Notes: a model not told the origin generated them from the letters alone. Shown: positions 45,975 to 55,113, counted from the stretch's first letter. The stretch is DNA of 64,000 nucleotides from Thermacetogenium phaeum DSM 12270 (GCF_000305935.1 NC_018870.1:1969001-2033000); one strand, 5' to 3'. Program-made: numbers and translations.

Positions 45975-46862
45975 TCAGCGGTTAGGATAAATCTCGGTGC
46001 CGTCAACCGCCGTTAACTTCCGAAACTCCCTGATCAGAGTCGCGGTTATCTTCCCCGGCTTACCGTCTTCACCGATAACGCGCCCATCCACCTTGACTAC
46101 AGGAACCACCTCCGCCGCCGTACCGGTCAGGAAGCACTCATCGGCCACGTAAAGATCATGGCGCGTGAAGACCTTTTCGGCGGTGCGGTAACCCAGTTTT
46201 TCAGCGATTTCCAGAATGGAGTTCCTGGTGACCCCCTCCAGGATGCCGAGAAAGGGAGGTGGTGTAATGACTTCCCCGTTCTTAACGATAAAGATGTTAT
46301 CCCCCGTACACTCGGTCACATACCCCTCATTGTTGAGGAGGATCGCCTCGGACACCCCGGCCAGGTTGGCCTCAATCTTGGCCAAAATGTTGTTCAGATA
46401 GTTCAAGGATTTAATGCGCGGGTTGACCCCCTCCACTATGTTGCGGCGGGTGGGAACGGTAACAACCTCGAGACCTTTCTCATAGAGCTCCTCCGGGTAG
46501 AGCTGAATCTGAGCGGCAATGATAAAAACCGTAGGCTTTGAGCACATGCGCGGGTCGAGCCCCAGATCCCCCTTGCCCCTGGTAACCACAAGCCTAATAT
46601 AGGCATCGCGGAGGTTGTTCCGGCGAAGCGTCTCCAGCAGGGCCTCGGACATCTCCTCTTTGGTCATCCCGATGTCGAGCAGTATCGATTTTGCCGATTC
46701 ATAGAGCCTGTCGATATGCTGACTCAGCCGGAAGACCCTGCCGTTGTAGGCCCGAATACCTTCGAAAACCCCATCTCCATAGAGCACCCCGTGATCAAAA
46801 ACCGAAATCTTAGCCTCTTCCTCGTCAACGAATTCCCCATTGAGATAAATAACCAACCCCAT
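45975..46862 (-). CDS. ilvE: branched-chain amino acid aminotransferase
   Basis: From [15 protein letters not shown] the protein has 295 residues. The class IV fold is marked by [19 protein letters not shown], the PLP lysine in [10 protein letters not shown], and [14 protein letters not shown]. It performs the last step of Val, Leu and Ile synthesis. AAGGGGG lies ten bases before the start. It is the first gene after the T-box leader. Confidence 0.95.
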   Translation of the reverse strand: MGLVIYLNGEFVDEEEAKISVFDHGVLYGDGVFEGIRAYNGRVFRLSQHIDRLYESAKSILLDIGMTKEEMSEALLETLRRNNLRDAYIRLVVTRGKGDLGLDPRMCSKPTVFIIAAQIQLYPEELYEKGLEVVTVPTRRNIVEGVNPRIKSLNYLNNILAKIEANLAGVSEAILLNNEGYVTECTGDNIFIVKNGEVITPPPFLGILEGVTRNSILEIAEKLGYRTAEKVFTRHDLYVADECFLTGTAAEVVPVVKVDGRVIGEDGKPGKITATLIREFRKLTAVDGTEIYPNR

Positions 46863-46929
46863 AGGATAAAGCCCCCTTAATAAACTTAAATTCCCGTTCG
46901 GCACCGGGCAGGGGTTAATTTACCCCGGT

Positions 46930-47215
46930 AATAAAAGGCCCCACCTCATCCCAGACAGTTACATCCAGGGACGAGAGGGGCCCGCGGTACCACCCTGTTT
47001 GCTGCCCAGGAAAACTGGACAACCGCTTTCACCCTTTTCGCTAACGGACAAGGGGTATGCCGGCACCACCTACTAGGCTTGAAGCCGTTCAGATAGCAGT
47101 ACTCAGGGATGAGCAACCATCGCCGCTACCGGTGCTGGATTTCAGCCACCCCAGCTCTCTGGAACCGGCACCTCGGCAATAGCATATTCCCTTCATGACC
47201 TTTTCCCTTATTGAT
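46930..47215 (-). promoter_or_regulatory. T-box leader of the ilv-leu operon
   Basis: The minus strand carries the T-box sequence AACAGGGTGGTACCGCG (46983-46999), followed by a GGGCCCC...GGGGCC terminator with TTTTATT (46931-46983). Upstream, the Stem I features AGAGAGCTGGGGTGGCTGAAA are visible. The likely specifier codon is CTC (Leu) at 47111-47113, in GCTCATCCCTGAG; ATC (Ile) is the alternative. Uncharged tRNA is expected to turn on the operon. Confidence 0.92.
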
Positions 47216-47261
47216 TTGACATAATAAAACGGAACCGATGCGGGAAATATAATTTCTAACT

Positions 47262-47290
47262 AGTATAGGTAATTGCCAGATTCCTGTCAA
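47262..47290 (-). promoter_or_regulatory. sigma-A promoter of the ilv-leu operon
   Basis: On the minus strand TTGACA (47290-47285), a 17-base spacer and TATACT (47267-47262) form a near-perfect promoter 50 bases before the T-box stem I. Confidence 0.85.
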
Positions 47291-47381
47291 CCGGTTATTG
47301 ACCGTATTATAAAAATATCCGCCAACTTCTACACATTATCAAGGTTTTTTGCGGAGCCGGGCGTTTTTTTGCACATCTAAT

Positions 47382-47409
47382 GCCGATAAATCCTATCGGC
47401 GTGGTTTTT
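47382..47409 (+). terminator. hairpin with T-run upstream of the Rrf2 promoter
   Basis: GCCGATA-aatcc-TATCGGC is followed after four bases by TTTTT. No plus-strand gene ends here, so it may insulate the Rrf2 promoter or end a small transcript. Confidence 0.4.
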
Positions 47410-47441
47410 CTGTTTGGATGCCAGCGCCGGCACGTGGTCTC

Positions 47442-47470
47442 TTGACACATCCTCTACAGGGCGATATAAT
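47442..47470 (+). promoter_or_regulatory. consensus sigma-A promoter of the Rrf2 gene
   Basis: TTGACA (47442-47447), exactly 17 bases, then TATAAT (47465-47470): a perfect consensus promoter. Such strength usually requires repression, and a palindrome lies just after the -10 element. Confidence 0.85.
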
Positions 47471-47474
47471 TATT

Positions 47475-47496
47475 GATAAATTAGGCCGTATTTATC
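47475..47496. promoter_or_regulatory. palindromic operator for Rrf2
   Basis: GATAAAT-N8-ATTTATC (47475-47496) directly overlaps the expected transcription start. This is where an autorepressor would block the consensus promoter. The 7-8-7 spacing is compatible with a winged-helix dimer. Confidence 0.6.
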
Positions 47497-47505
47497 TATA
47501 ATTTA

Positions 47506-47934
47506 ATGTTGATTCCCAGAATTGGCTTGTGGGGGGTGAACGCCATCCGGCTCACCAGGCAGGGGGAGTATGCCGTCAGATGTGTTCTGGAACTGGCCAG
47601 AAACTACGGAAAACGCCTCAGCACCAAAGATGTGGCCAACAGGCAGGAAATACCGGCTATGTTTCTGACAAAGATCCTCGGACGCCTAATCAGCAGCGGT
47701 CTGGTCACCAGTCAAAGGGGCCCTGGAGGGGGGATTATGCTCGCCAAACCCCCTGATGCCATCACCCTCAGGGAAGTCATCGAGAGCATCGAAGGCCCCT
47801 TCGCCCTCAATGAATGCCTCGGTGAGGCCGGGCAATGCGGAAGGAAAGAGCACTGCAAGGTTCATCAGGTCTGGTGGAGGGCTCAACAGGCTCTGTTAAA
47901 GGAACTCGACGTAACCCTAGACAGACTGATCTAA
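47506..47934 (+). CDS. Rrf2-family transcriptional regulator
   Basis: The 142-residue frame carries the Rrf2 winged helix ([47 protein letters not shown]) and three cysteines in [16 protein letters not shown], the pattern that ligates an iron-sulfur cluster in IscR/NsrR relatives. The native start is uncertain: the GTG at codon 11 preceded by G-rich sequence is as likely as the ATG. It probably senses iron-sulfur status or oxidative stress and controls itself and the rubrerythrin gene 64 bases downstream. Confidence 0.87.
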   Translation: MLIPRIGLWGVNAIRLTRQGEYAVRCVLELARNYGKRLSTKDVANRQEIPAMFLTKILGRLISSGLVTSQRGPGGGIMLAKPPDAITLREVIESIEGPFALNECLGEAGQCGRKEHCKVHQVWWRAQQALLKELDVTLDRLI

Positions 47935-47998
47935 GGGCAAACCGATTTGTCGGCACCCCGGGTGCCAGATAATAAAAAATGAAAAGGAGGCACGAAAA

Positions 47999-48412
47999 AT
48001 GGATCTGATTAACGAGAACAAACTGGGTGTTACCAAAGGAACCGCACTGGAGGAGGACGTCAAGAAGGAGTTTCGAGGGGAAACCTACGAGGTCGGGGTG
48101 TATCTGGCCATGGCCCGTCAGGCCCAGCGCGAAGGTCTCCCGGAGGTAGCGGAGGTGCTGAAAGCCATCGCCTGGGAGGAAGCAGGCCATGCCGCCAGGT
48201 TCGCCGAATTGAACGGGATGATCTCCGATACCAAATCCAACCTGGAAAAGATGCTCAACGGAGAGATCGAGGCCAACAACGGCAAGAAGGAAGCGGCCAA
48301 GAAGGCCAAAGAGGCGGGTCTTGACGAGGCCCATGACATTCTGGACGAATCCTCAAGGGATGAGGCCCGCCATGCCAGGGCTCTGCAGGGACTCCTGAAA
48401 AGGTATTTCTAA
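47999..48412 (+). CDS. rubrerythrin-like diiron protein without rubredoxin domain
   Basis: The 137-residue four-helix protein has diiron ligands in [25 protein letters not shown] and [12 protein letters not shown]. Rubrerythrins reduce hydrogen peroxide in anaerobes. The usual C-terminal rubredoxin domain is missing, and an insertion between helices ([20 protein letters not shown]) replaces part of the loop. AAAGGAGG sets the start. With the Rrf2 gene it forms a likely stress-response unit. Confidence 0.88.
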   Translation: MDLINENKLGVTKGTALEEDVKKEFRGETYEVGVYLAMARQAQREGLPEVAEVLKAIAWEEAGHAARFAELNGMISDTKSNLEKMLNGEIEANNGKKEAAKKAKEAGLDEAHDILDESSRDEARHARALQGLLKRYF

Positions 48413-48433
48413 AGTTTCAAAAATAAGTGCAGC

Positions 48434-48467
48434 GGAAAGGTACTGCCGGAAAAGGCGGTACCTTTCC
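48434..48467. terminator. terminator between rubrerythrin and ATPase genes
   Basis: GGAAAGGTACTGCC pairs with GGCGGTACCTTTCC (one mismatch region) around loop GGAAAA, followed by TGTTT. It lies 22 bases past the rubrerythrin stop and can serve both convergent genes. Confidence 0.7.
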
Positions 48468-48501
48468 TGTTTATCAAGCCGATCCCAGAATTTACAAGGC
48501 A

Positions 48502-49353
48502 TTACTTCCTGGCATAAGCCAGGATGCGAGCGAGCACCTCCTGTCGCTTCCTTTCCACCCTCTCAAAATCCATGGCCTCCAGGTAATGCCGCTCCATCTC
48601 CTTATAAAACCGGCTTTCTTCCCGGAGATAACGCATCGCCCTGTCAAAACAGGCGTCGAACAGCTCCCGCGCCTCTTGCATTTCCCTCTCGTAATCCTTA
48701 AGAACGCCGGCATCAAGGCAGGTATTGCAGTCTACGCTCCCCAGATTTTTTAAGCCCGGTAAGGAAGTGGGGTCGAAGGACAGCCCCGGAAACGGGCTGA
48801 GCACTGCAGTGCGGCGCTCCGGAAGCACGATGAGGTCGATCCCTTGGGGATCGAAGGCGCAGTGGTAGACCTCTACCGCCTCCCCCAAACGGTAGGCGAA
48901 AGCGGCCAGCTCCGTCAAGACGATCTCCTTCCCAGACCCCGGGTCCCCCTCGACCACATACAAAAAGGCGACATCGCGCAGAACGGTGGGAAGATGGTGA
49001 ACGATCCCCTGGGGGGTCAATGCCCAGGCAAAAAGATGGCGCTCCCTCGGAAATCCCTTCCCCCAGGCGATCTCCGGCCCGAAGATCTGTCGGAAGAGGC
49101 CGCCTATGAGGCGGTGAAACTCCTGCAATTTCAATCCTTTTTCCCTGAAGCTTGCTTCATCCTCCCTGGCCATCCTGGCCATCCGCAGGCTTCGGTAGAC
49201 CGCAGCAAATTGCCGTTTCACCCTCTTGCTCAGGAGGATGATCTCTTCTCTGCGGCTTTTCAACTCGGCAACGTCCCAGTACTCCCCCAGGTTGACGATC
49301 TCATCAACAGCCCCCGGATAACGGGGGTCTACCACATGCAGCGTCGTGTCTAC
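48502..49353 (-). pseudogene. conserved two-P-loop ATPase, split by integration (C-terminal part)
   Basis: The 277 residues from MVDPRYPGAVDEIVNLGEYW match the C-terminal two thirds of a conserved Firmicutes ATPase with two P-loop domains. The second P-loop VEGDPGSGKEIV is present, and the later HCAFDPQGIDLIVLPE repeats the family pattern. The frame extends upstream to D-T-T-L-H (about 49353), where the recombinase gene begins. The missing N-terminal part with the first P-loop was not found in the window. An intact partner half is probably beyond 64 kb. Confidence 0.7.
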
Positions 49354-50923
49354 CGTAGAAACTATTAGCAGTTTCGAGAATGCCTATGTTTTCGGGTATA
49401 GTCTCGGGAATTTTGGCTTTGATGTCAATACGCTTCCCGGTAACAGTAATCTCTTCAATCAAGAGATTAACCAGGCGCTTTTTCTCTTCAAGAGAAAGAG
49501 CCTCGAGAATGTCTCCAACCTGGGCGGCAAGCTCTTCTAACCGTTCCATTTCCTGCGCCGCCAGGTCGTGCCGGGAAAGTTCCATTAAAATCTGCTCCCT
49601 GCGGCGCGAGAGGTACTCCCAGCGCTCCTTTATTTCCCTGAGCCGCTGTTCCATTTCATCTTCCGGTATCAAACCTTTTTGGAACACAGTCGCTACCCGT
49701 GACCGTTCTTTGGAGACTTGAACTAATTCTTTTTCGATGGTGATAAGCTCAATTTCCAAAGCTTTGGCAGTCTCGTCAGGGAAAGCGGCATGGAGTTCTT
49801 CGCGAAGCCTTTCCGGATTCGTCAGCCAACCGGAGACTCTTTCCCAAACGACTTCTTCTAATTCCGGAGCATTAAGATATTGGGATTTACAGCGTTCCCG
49901 CCCCGGTATACCCGGCGATTTCGCAGTGCAGACGTAATAAGCCCTCTTCTTTCCTTTTGACGTAACGAGATTCCCGTGCATAGTCGTGCCGCATTTCCCG
50001 CAGCGCATAAGGCCCGAAAGAAGATAAGGGTAAGTGCTGCAGCTGCGCCAGCGCCTTCGCGAGTTCTCAAAACGCTTTTGGGCTGCCTCCCATGTTTGTT
50101 TATCAACAATGGCGGGGACAGAAATAGGGATCCACTCTTCGGCGGGCCTTTCCTTTCGGCTTACCCTTTCTGCAGGCGGCTTATATTTATTGAACTTGAC
50201 GTCCTTAGTATCATAGCGGCGGATATACAGGGTGCCCGCATAAGCGCTATTGGCTAAAATACGTTTAACCGTTTGTTTGGCCCATCGTTTGCCTTTGGGA
50301 CTAGGGATGCCCATGGCATTCAATCGCCGCGCTATTTCATAAGGACTGGCGTCTTCTTCAGAAGTGAACCATTGATACATAAGCCTGATGATTTTAGCCT
50401 CTTCTTCGAAAATATGGAGGGTATCTGTTTCTTTATCAAATTCATAGCCGTAAAGTCCAGGACTGTGAGTAAGTTTCCCTGATTTTGCCTTGGCTCTTTT
50501 GCCAATTAAGGAGCGGAGCCTGGTCCTGGCGCGTTCGTATTCGTCAACGGCGCTAAGCACGGTTAAATGGAAACGGTCTTCAGGGCTGTCGGTAAACTTG
50601 GAGTTGACAAAAATCAACTCCGCTCCTGCTTTTTTTATCTCGTCGATCAATAAAAGCTGGTGGGCTACGCTGCGTGACAAACGGCTGGTATCTAAACAAA
50701 TAAACCAGCGGATGCCGCCGGCTTTAAGCTTTTCCAGCGCCGCCACCAGGGCGGGGCGCTCTAAGATTGAGCCCGAGACCCCTTCGTCTACAAATTCTGT
50801 TATTTCAGTTGCGCCTAATTCCTGGGCCTTGGCCCTGCATTCCTCCCGCTGCGCCGCAATTGAATAGCCGCGTTCGGCCTGTTCCTCAGTGGACACTCGT
50901 AAATATATCAGTGCAGCGCTCAC
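49304..50923 (-). CDS. large serine recombinase (site-specific integrase)
   Basis: The 539-residue protein starts with the resolvase domain (YLRVSTEEQAERGYSIAAQ; catalytic Ser11), then TSRLSRSVAHQL, a recombinase domain with NAMGIPSPKGKRWAKQTVKRIL, a zinc ribbon (CGKCG with later cysteines), and a coiled coil (about 395-480). The last residues are read from the host gene beyond the attachment junction. It catalyses integration and, with a directionality factor, excision. A 57-residue gene overlaps its start. Confidence 0.93.
   Translation of the reverse strand: MSAALIYLRVSTEEQAERGYSIAAQREECRAKAQELGATEITEFVDEGVSGSILERPALVAALEKLKAGGIRWFICLDTSRLSRSVAHQLLLIDEIKKAGAELIFVNSKFTDSPEDRFHLTVLSAVDEYERARTRLRSLIGKRAKAKSGKLTHSPGLYGYEFDKETDTLHIFEEEAKIIRLMYQWFTSEEDASPYEIARRLNAMGIPSPKGKRWAKQTVKRILANSAYAGTLYIRRYDTKDVKFNKYKPPAERVSRKERPAEEWIPISVPAIVDKQTWEAAQKRFENSRRRWRSCSTYPYLLSGLMRCGKCGTTMHGNLVTSKGKKRAYYVCTAKSPGIPGRERCKSQYLNAPELEEVVWERVSGWLTNPERLREELHAAFPDETAKALEIELITIEKELVQVSKERSRVATVFQKGLIPEDEMEQRLREIKERWEYLSRRREQILMELSRHDLAAQEMERLEELAAQVGDILEALSLEEKKRLVNLLIEEITVTGKRIDIKAKIPETIPENIGILETANSFYGRHDAACGRPPLSGGC
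49330..49365. other. attachment junction of the serine recombinase element
   Basis: At about 49345-49360 the reading frame of the split ATPase meets the 3' end of the recombinase gene, which reads through the junction and stops at 49304. This is a left or right attachment site. The partner site was not found in the window. Confidence 0.55.
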
Positions 50924-51093
50924 CCTCCCTGACCCTCCTTCAGCTTGACTTTGCTTTGACGCATTTGTGAGAATTTTCTACTCTGGTCAGGAAGGCGGGA
51001 CAGAAGAAAGCGAATCGCTTTTCGGTAGGCTTGTTCACGTTCATCCTGGGAGCCGCTGCGGGTTATGATCACCTCAAATTCCCGCTTTGCCAT
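50920..51093 (-). CDS. small recombinase-linked protein
   Basis: From MAKREFEVIITRSGSQDERE the protein has 57 residues, is highly charged and overlaps the recombinase start by ATGA. GGAGG lies eight bases before the ATG; a GTG three codons earlier is less likely. It has no family I recognise. Position and size resemble accessory or directionality proteins of serine integrases, an untested guess. A GCCCGG-tgg-CCGGGC hairpin (51114-51128) precedes its ribosome site. Confidence 0.55.
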   Translation of the reverse strand: MAKREFEVIITRSGSQDEREQAYRKAIRFLLSRLPDQSRKFSQMRQSKVKLKEGQGG

Positions 51094-51113
51094 GGCCCCC
51101 ACCTCCTATTAAG

Positions 51114-51128
51114 GCCCGGTGGCCGGGC
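51114..51128. promoter_or_regulatory. hairpin upstream of the small recombinase-linked gene
   Basis: GCCCGG-tgg-CCGGGC forms a tight stem about seven bases upstream of the GGAGG site of the small gene. It may affect translation; the evidence is only the structure. Confidence 0.35.
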
Positions 51129-51261
51129 AAAAACCCTTCCACCTCTAAGCCTACCGGTACCTCGAAGCAGACTCCAATTATCAAGCAAATAACTGCACTT
51201 TTTTCATTAATTCAGTTTATGCTGGAGGCGTCTAGGGACGACCCGGGGAGAAATAATTACC

Positions 51262-51516
51262 ATTTCTAAGAAAACGAAGGAACTGCGCGAAGCTGGTGCG
51301 GATGTTGTGGAAGAACTGCTGCGAAAATCCAATCATCAGGAGCCCAATTTGTTCCTGCACCGGCTAAACCTCCTGGAGGTTTACTACGGTATCTATCGCT
51401 AAGCAGGCCCGGAGATAAGCGAACAGGTATTGGCAAAGATACAGGCACTACCTGTTACCGAAGTCACTGAGATTACCCAGGAGGTTTTTCTGGAGTCCGG
51501 CAGCCTTAGACCGTAG
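51262..51516 (+). pseudogene. PIN-domain (VapC-like) protein remnant
   Basis: The frame reads ISKKTKELREAGADVVEELL, FLHRLNLLEVYYGIYR, then TAA at 51400-51402, and continues AGPEISEQVLAKIQALP and ITQEVFLESG up to TAG at 51514. The block LNLLEVYYGIYR with the following helix is typical of PIN toxins. The N-terminal catalytic Asp region and the C-terminus are missing, so it is a decayed toxin gene. Confidence 0.6.
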
Positions 51517-51557
51517 ACAAAAGAACCGTCCCCTTGTCTCAGACCTTGCCAAAGATT

Positions 51558-52469
51558 TTATTCGTCCTCTTCACATAAGTCCGCCAGTAAAACCGCCGTT
51601 CCACGGGCTAGCCAGAGCAGGGAGTCCGGTTTTCTGTACCAGCCCCCGTAAAAAGAGGCAACATAAAGTATGGCCTCTTCGTGACTGCCAAAGGCGTAGA
51701 ACTCAGGCAGTTCTTTGGGGAGTGCCCTCCCTTCCAAGAGATAAGCGGGAACAAAGGGATTTTTTTCAAGGGCTCGCCGGAGCTCCCGGTTTGCCTTCTT
51801 GTTTTCACCGCTCTGGTAATAAGCCAGCAGAGCGCGGCTGTACTGCCAAAAGGCAGAGCTGTCGCCGGTATATTTTTTAATCAGCCTGCTCAGCCTGTCC
51901 AGGTCATTTGTCTCGAAGAGGTAGGCCGCCAGGTCGTAACGCACGCCCTGGTTGTCGTTGGGATTTAGACTGAGCATTTCCTCGCAGTGGGCTATAGCTT
52001 CCTCCTTTTGCCCGAGGCTCCAGAGGCACCGGTAAAGCCCCTGCCGCGCCCTCATATAACCTCTGGTCTTAAGAATTCCCCAGAAGCTGCCCTTATTTTC
52101 CCTAAAAAACTTTTCCCCCAAAGCCCTTTCCCCGGCTGCAACCCCCAGAGCATAGAACTCTTTTGCCTCTTCAAGGGTACGCGCCTTATCCTCTGCCAAA
52201 ATAACATAGGCATCGGCGCATTCGGGATAAAGCGCCAATGCCTGCTCGGCGAGCTTCAGCCGCTCCTCCCGCCGCTTCGCTTCCCAGGCATCGTAGATAA
52301 GTTCCTGTGCCCTTTTGTCGGGAGACATGTCGTCGACTTCCGGCTCCTCACCAGCATTCAATTTCGCCGTTATCCCCTCCAGAAAAGCGTTGGCCTCATC
52401 CATGCTCTCAAAATCCCGATCTTCCAAAAAATTTTGAATTTTTTGCAGCATCCTTTCACTTTGTCCCAT
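51558..52469 (-). CDS. TPR-repeat protein (ST7-like)
   Basis: The 303-residue protein is helical throughout. Repeats recognisable as TPR are LKLAEQALALYPECADAYVILA, GLYRCLWSLGQKEEAIAHCEEML and ALLAYYQSGENKKANRELRRALEKNP. The N-terminal part is charged (EEPEVDDMSPDKRAQ). No catalytic motif is visible. Similar proteins occur beside SWIM zinc-finger genes, as here (53102). Its cellular role is unknown to me. About 570 bases separate the two genes, holding an HTH remnant. Confidence 0.65.
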   Translation of the reverse strand: MGQSERMLQKIQNFLEDRDFESMDEANAFLEGITAKLNAGEEPEVDDMSPDKRAQELIYDAWEAKRREERLKLAEQALALYPECADAYVILAEDKARTLEEAKEFYALGVAAGERALGEKFFRENKGSFWGILKTRGYMRARQGLYRCLWSLGQKEEAIAHCEEMLSLNPNDNQGVRYDLAAYLFETNDLDRLSRLIKKYTGDSSAFWQYSRALLAYYQSGENKKANRELRRALEKNPFVPAYLLEGRALPKELPEFYAFGSHEEAILYVASFYGGWYRKPDSLLWLARGTAVLLADLCEEDE

Positions 52470-52790
52470 CCCGGGGACGGGAAATCTGTCGGACAGGACG
52501 ACGGCTCGCTTCGGGACAGCTCTGGGATGCTGCGTAACAAGTTGCGAACTGCTTCTGCCAATCGCAGCGTTTGGCCTCGCTACAAATCCATTCCATCGAA
52601 ACTCTTAAGGTGTCTGTACTCGCATCCCGACCTGTCATCCTCGCTTCGCCTGTCCTGTTACCCGGCCTTCCATAGGTCGCTCGCCGGTAGACCCGTCGGG
52701 TATTTTTATACTCTGTTGGTGCTGCCGCTGGCGGCATGGTGGTCTGCCCTGCAACAAATGCCCAATCCCGGCAAGCAGCCATCCTGCTCT

Positions 52791-52980
52791 TCAATAAATC
52801 AACCACCCATTAACCTCTTCTGCCAGCAGCGCTTTCAGATCCTCAGGCGCACCTGCACTCCCTTTCCCCCAGCTTCTAGATGGAAAACCTCTCCTGCCGC
52901 GACCACTTGCAGATAGGGCTACGGGCAACGCCCAGATGGTCGGCGGCCTGCCGGACGCTCAACCACTTTCTTTCATAATG
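52791..52980 (-). pseudogene. excisionase-type HTH protein remnant
   Basis: The minus strand reads LSVRQAADHLGVARSPICKWSRQ, typical of the MerR-like HTH_17 of excisionase-family proteins, then a TAG. A later stretch in another frame reads PEDLKALLAEEVNG, the normal C-terminus of such a protein. The rest of the 52470-53040 gap has no other gene. Confidence 0.55.
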
Positions 52981-53101
52981 ATCGTCTCTTTCAACACCAC
53001 AGGCCGGACGCCCCGGCCAAGGCCTACCTCCCCCTGTCACCCTTATAAGCCGGCTTTTCTTAATTCCCCATGCAGAGCGGAGAAACGGGCATACTTATTC
53101 T

Positions 53102-54163
53102 TTAGGGCGGTGATGTAGTTTTTCCAGTCCGCCTGTTCACCCAGGCGTTCATAGAGGTTTCTCGCTGTTCTGCGGTTCCCATTTCCTGGATTAACCGCCT
53201 GGCCTGCTCATGGCGGCCGTTCCTTTCCTCCCAGGCTACCAGTATCCCTACCAGCTTCTTCCGCTCCCATTCGCCGCTTTTCGGGATATGTTCACATAGG
53301 CATTCCCGAAGCAGCTCCCAATCCTGCTCGCCGGCATGCTCGAATATGGCATCCAGGGCATCACCGGCAAAATCGACACCACCCATTTCTATGTCAGCTA
53401 GTTCGGCCTTCATAAGGGACATCAACCAGGCTTGCCGCGTCTCGCGGTCGCAATCACCTCGATTAAGGCACTCGCTCAATCCCTCCACACATTCACAGGC
53501 AATGGCGGCGATAGCTCCATCATCGTCCATGCTCAACAACTCATTGCCATAAATCTCCGTCAGAGCGTCAAGCACCGTCTGGTAGACCGCGCCTGCCTCC
53601 GGCCAGTCTTCTTTCTGTTCCAGGCGCTCGGCCGTTCGCAAGATGTTCCGCAGGCCAGTCTCTATTTCAAAGGGGTCGTCCAGGCTCAACGCCCTCTTCA
53701 CTTCTCGGTTCAATGCCGCCATATCCGGAGACCGCCCGCCGGCCGTAGCCACAGCCAAATCGACGACAGCCGACAAAGACGGCTCCCGCTGAACCATATC
53801 GCCGATCAGAGAAATGAGTTCTTCCCTGCTGAGCCGGGCAAGCATGGCGTCCAGTGACGTTAAAACCTTAAAAGAATCCGGTTCATGAACATAGGTCAGC
53901 AAGAGAGCAACGATATGTTTGCAAAACCCTCCCCGGGGACAGGTACAGAATGCCTCCCGGATGCCGTTATTACTCAAAACAACCCTGACCCTGTACGGCT
54001 TCGACTGTGACCCATAGCACTCACCGCTCAGTTCCATCCCCTGCCGGAGGGGATAGCGAACGTTTCCGCCGGCGTAGTAATTCATCCCGCGCTCAAAACT
54101 TTGCCCGTCCGCCAGTTGACGAATGTATTCCTCCGTTAACCATGAGAAATTGCTGCCGTCCAT
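53102..54163 (-). CDS. SWIM zinc-finger protein, 3' end frameshifted
   Basis: From MDGSNFSWLTEEYIRQL the frame has 353 residues. It has the SWIM motif AFCTCPRGGFCKHIVALLL (CxC-xn-CxH) at about residues 56-74 and helical, TPR-like sequence afterwards (VYQTVLDALTEIYGNE). Near 53190 the frame should shift: the other frame continues ARNLYERLGEQADWKNYITAL and KNKYARFSALHGELRKAGL to a stop at 53043, while the present frame ends early at 53102. SWIM domains bind DNA or proteins; no role is established. A sequencing error is possible. Confidence 0.65.
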   Translation of the reverse strand: MDGSNFSWLTEEYIRQLADGQSFERGMNYYAGGNVRYPLRQGMELSGECYGSQSKPYRVRVVLSNNGIREAFCTCPRGGFCKHIVALLLTYVHEPDSFKVLTSLDAMLARLSREELISLIGDMVQREPSLSAVVDLAVATAGGRSPDMAALNREVKRALSLDDPFEIETGLRNILRTAERLEQKEDWPEAGAVYQTVLDALTEIYGNELLSMDDDGAIAAIACECVEGLSECLNRGDCDRETRQAWLMSLMKAELADIEMGGVDFAGDALDAIFEHAGEQDWELLRECLCEHIPKSGEWERKKLVGILVAWEERNGRHEQARRLIQEMGTAEQRETSMNAWVNRRTGKTTSPP

Positions 54164-54630
54164 AAACTCACCTTTCTCCTGCCCCCGTTTTATCCTCAAA
54201 CAACGCCAAGCAATACCTTGCTTTTCTTCCCGTCCAAGCCGGCGAGAACCGGCACCTCTGCCCGGTATCATTCTACCAGGAAAAAAGAAACCGGCAAGGA
54301 AACCGGTACTGCCTCCGCAGGGTTGCTCTTCTATTCGTGCCGGAGAAGTGCTAGGCGCTCCCACAGTCCCCCGCAGTTTCACTGCTTCCCTCCCATGGGT
54401 AGCTCCCTCTCGGGATTTTCGGCTGTCGTCGCCCTTCTCTCGAACTCATATGGAGCCCCCCTGTCCTTATGTTCAGTCCTTCCCCCTCTTTGACGTCTGA
54501 AAGGGGTACCATGACCTCTGCTGACTCCTGCCAGTTCAGCCGCACCTTCCAGTGCGGGTTGCCAGATTACCCGGCAAAAAACCCCTTCACCTTCCTGGCG
54601 AAGGGTCTGGTATAAGTTTTCGCCGTCAGT

Positions 54631-55113
54631 TTATTTCCAAATTTCTTCCTTGACTTTTGTTCTTACCCTTTCGCTAAAGCGGAAACCATTCTGTTCCAGG
54701 CTATCGAGGATTGGGTCAATAGCAGGCAATAACCCCTTTTTCACACCAAGCGCCACAACACCTAAGGTACCCATAACCCTTAAGCCCGAGTTTCTGGCGA
54801 TACGTCGGGCTTTTTTCTCGTCAACTAAAAGATAATCCGCCTTAACTTCCTTGGCTAAAACGATGGCTTCCGCTTCTCCTCGATCAAGGTCGGTTCTAAG
54901 TAAGGAAACCGCCAGAGCGTTTTGTACTTGGAGGGTCTCGATCCAGGTAGCTTCTCTGATTTCTTTCACACCGGGAAGTTCAGTTCCCTGTAGTACCACT
55001 TCATTATATACACCTTGAGGAATAATAATTCGTCCAAATACGGCATGCAGGAGGTTTACTTGCTTAATCCGAGCTAAAGCAATAAGTGGTGTCGAGTTAG
55101 AGACCACTTTCAT
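54631..55113 (-). CDS. DUF3368 PIN-fold toxin
   Basis: The 160-residue protein starts VVSNSTPLIALARI and continues LHAVFGRIIIPQGVYNEV, LDRGEAEAIVLAKE, KADYLLVDEKKARRIA and MGTLGVVALGVKKG. These are the motifs of the DUF3368 group of PIN-like proteins, with Asp/Glu residues in the metal site. It pairs with the UPF0175 gene, which overlaps its start by 17 bases. It is likely an RNase toxin. Confidence 0.85.
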   Translation of the reverse strand: MKVVSNSTPLIALARIKQVNLLHAVFGRIIIPQGVYNEVVLQGTELPGVKEIREATWIETLQVQNALAVSLLRTDLDRGEAEAIVLAKEVKADYLLVDEKKARRIARNSGLRVMGTLGVVALGVKKGLLPAIDPILDSLEQNGFRFSERVRTKVKEEIWK

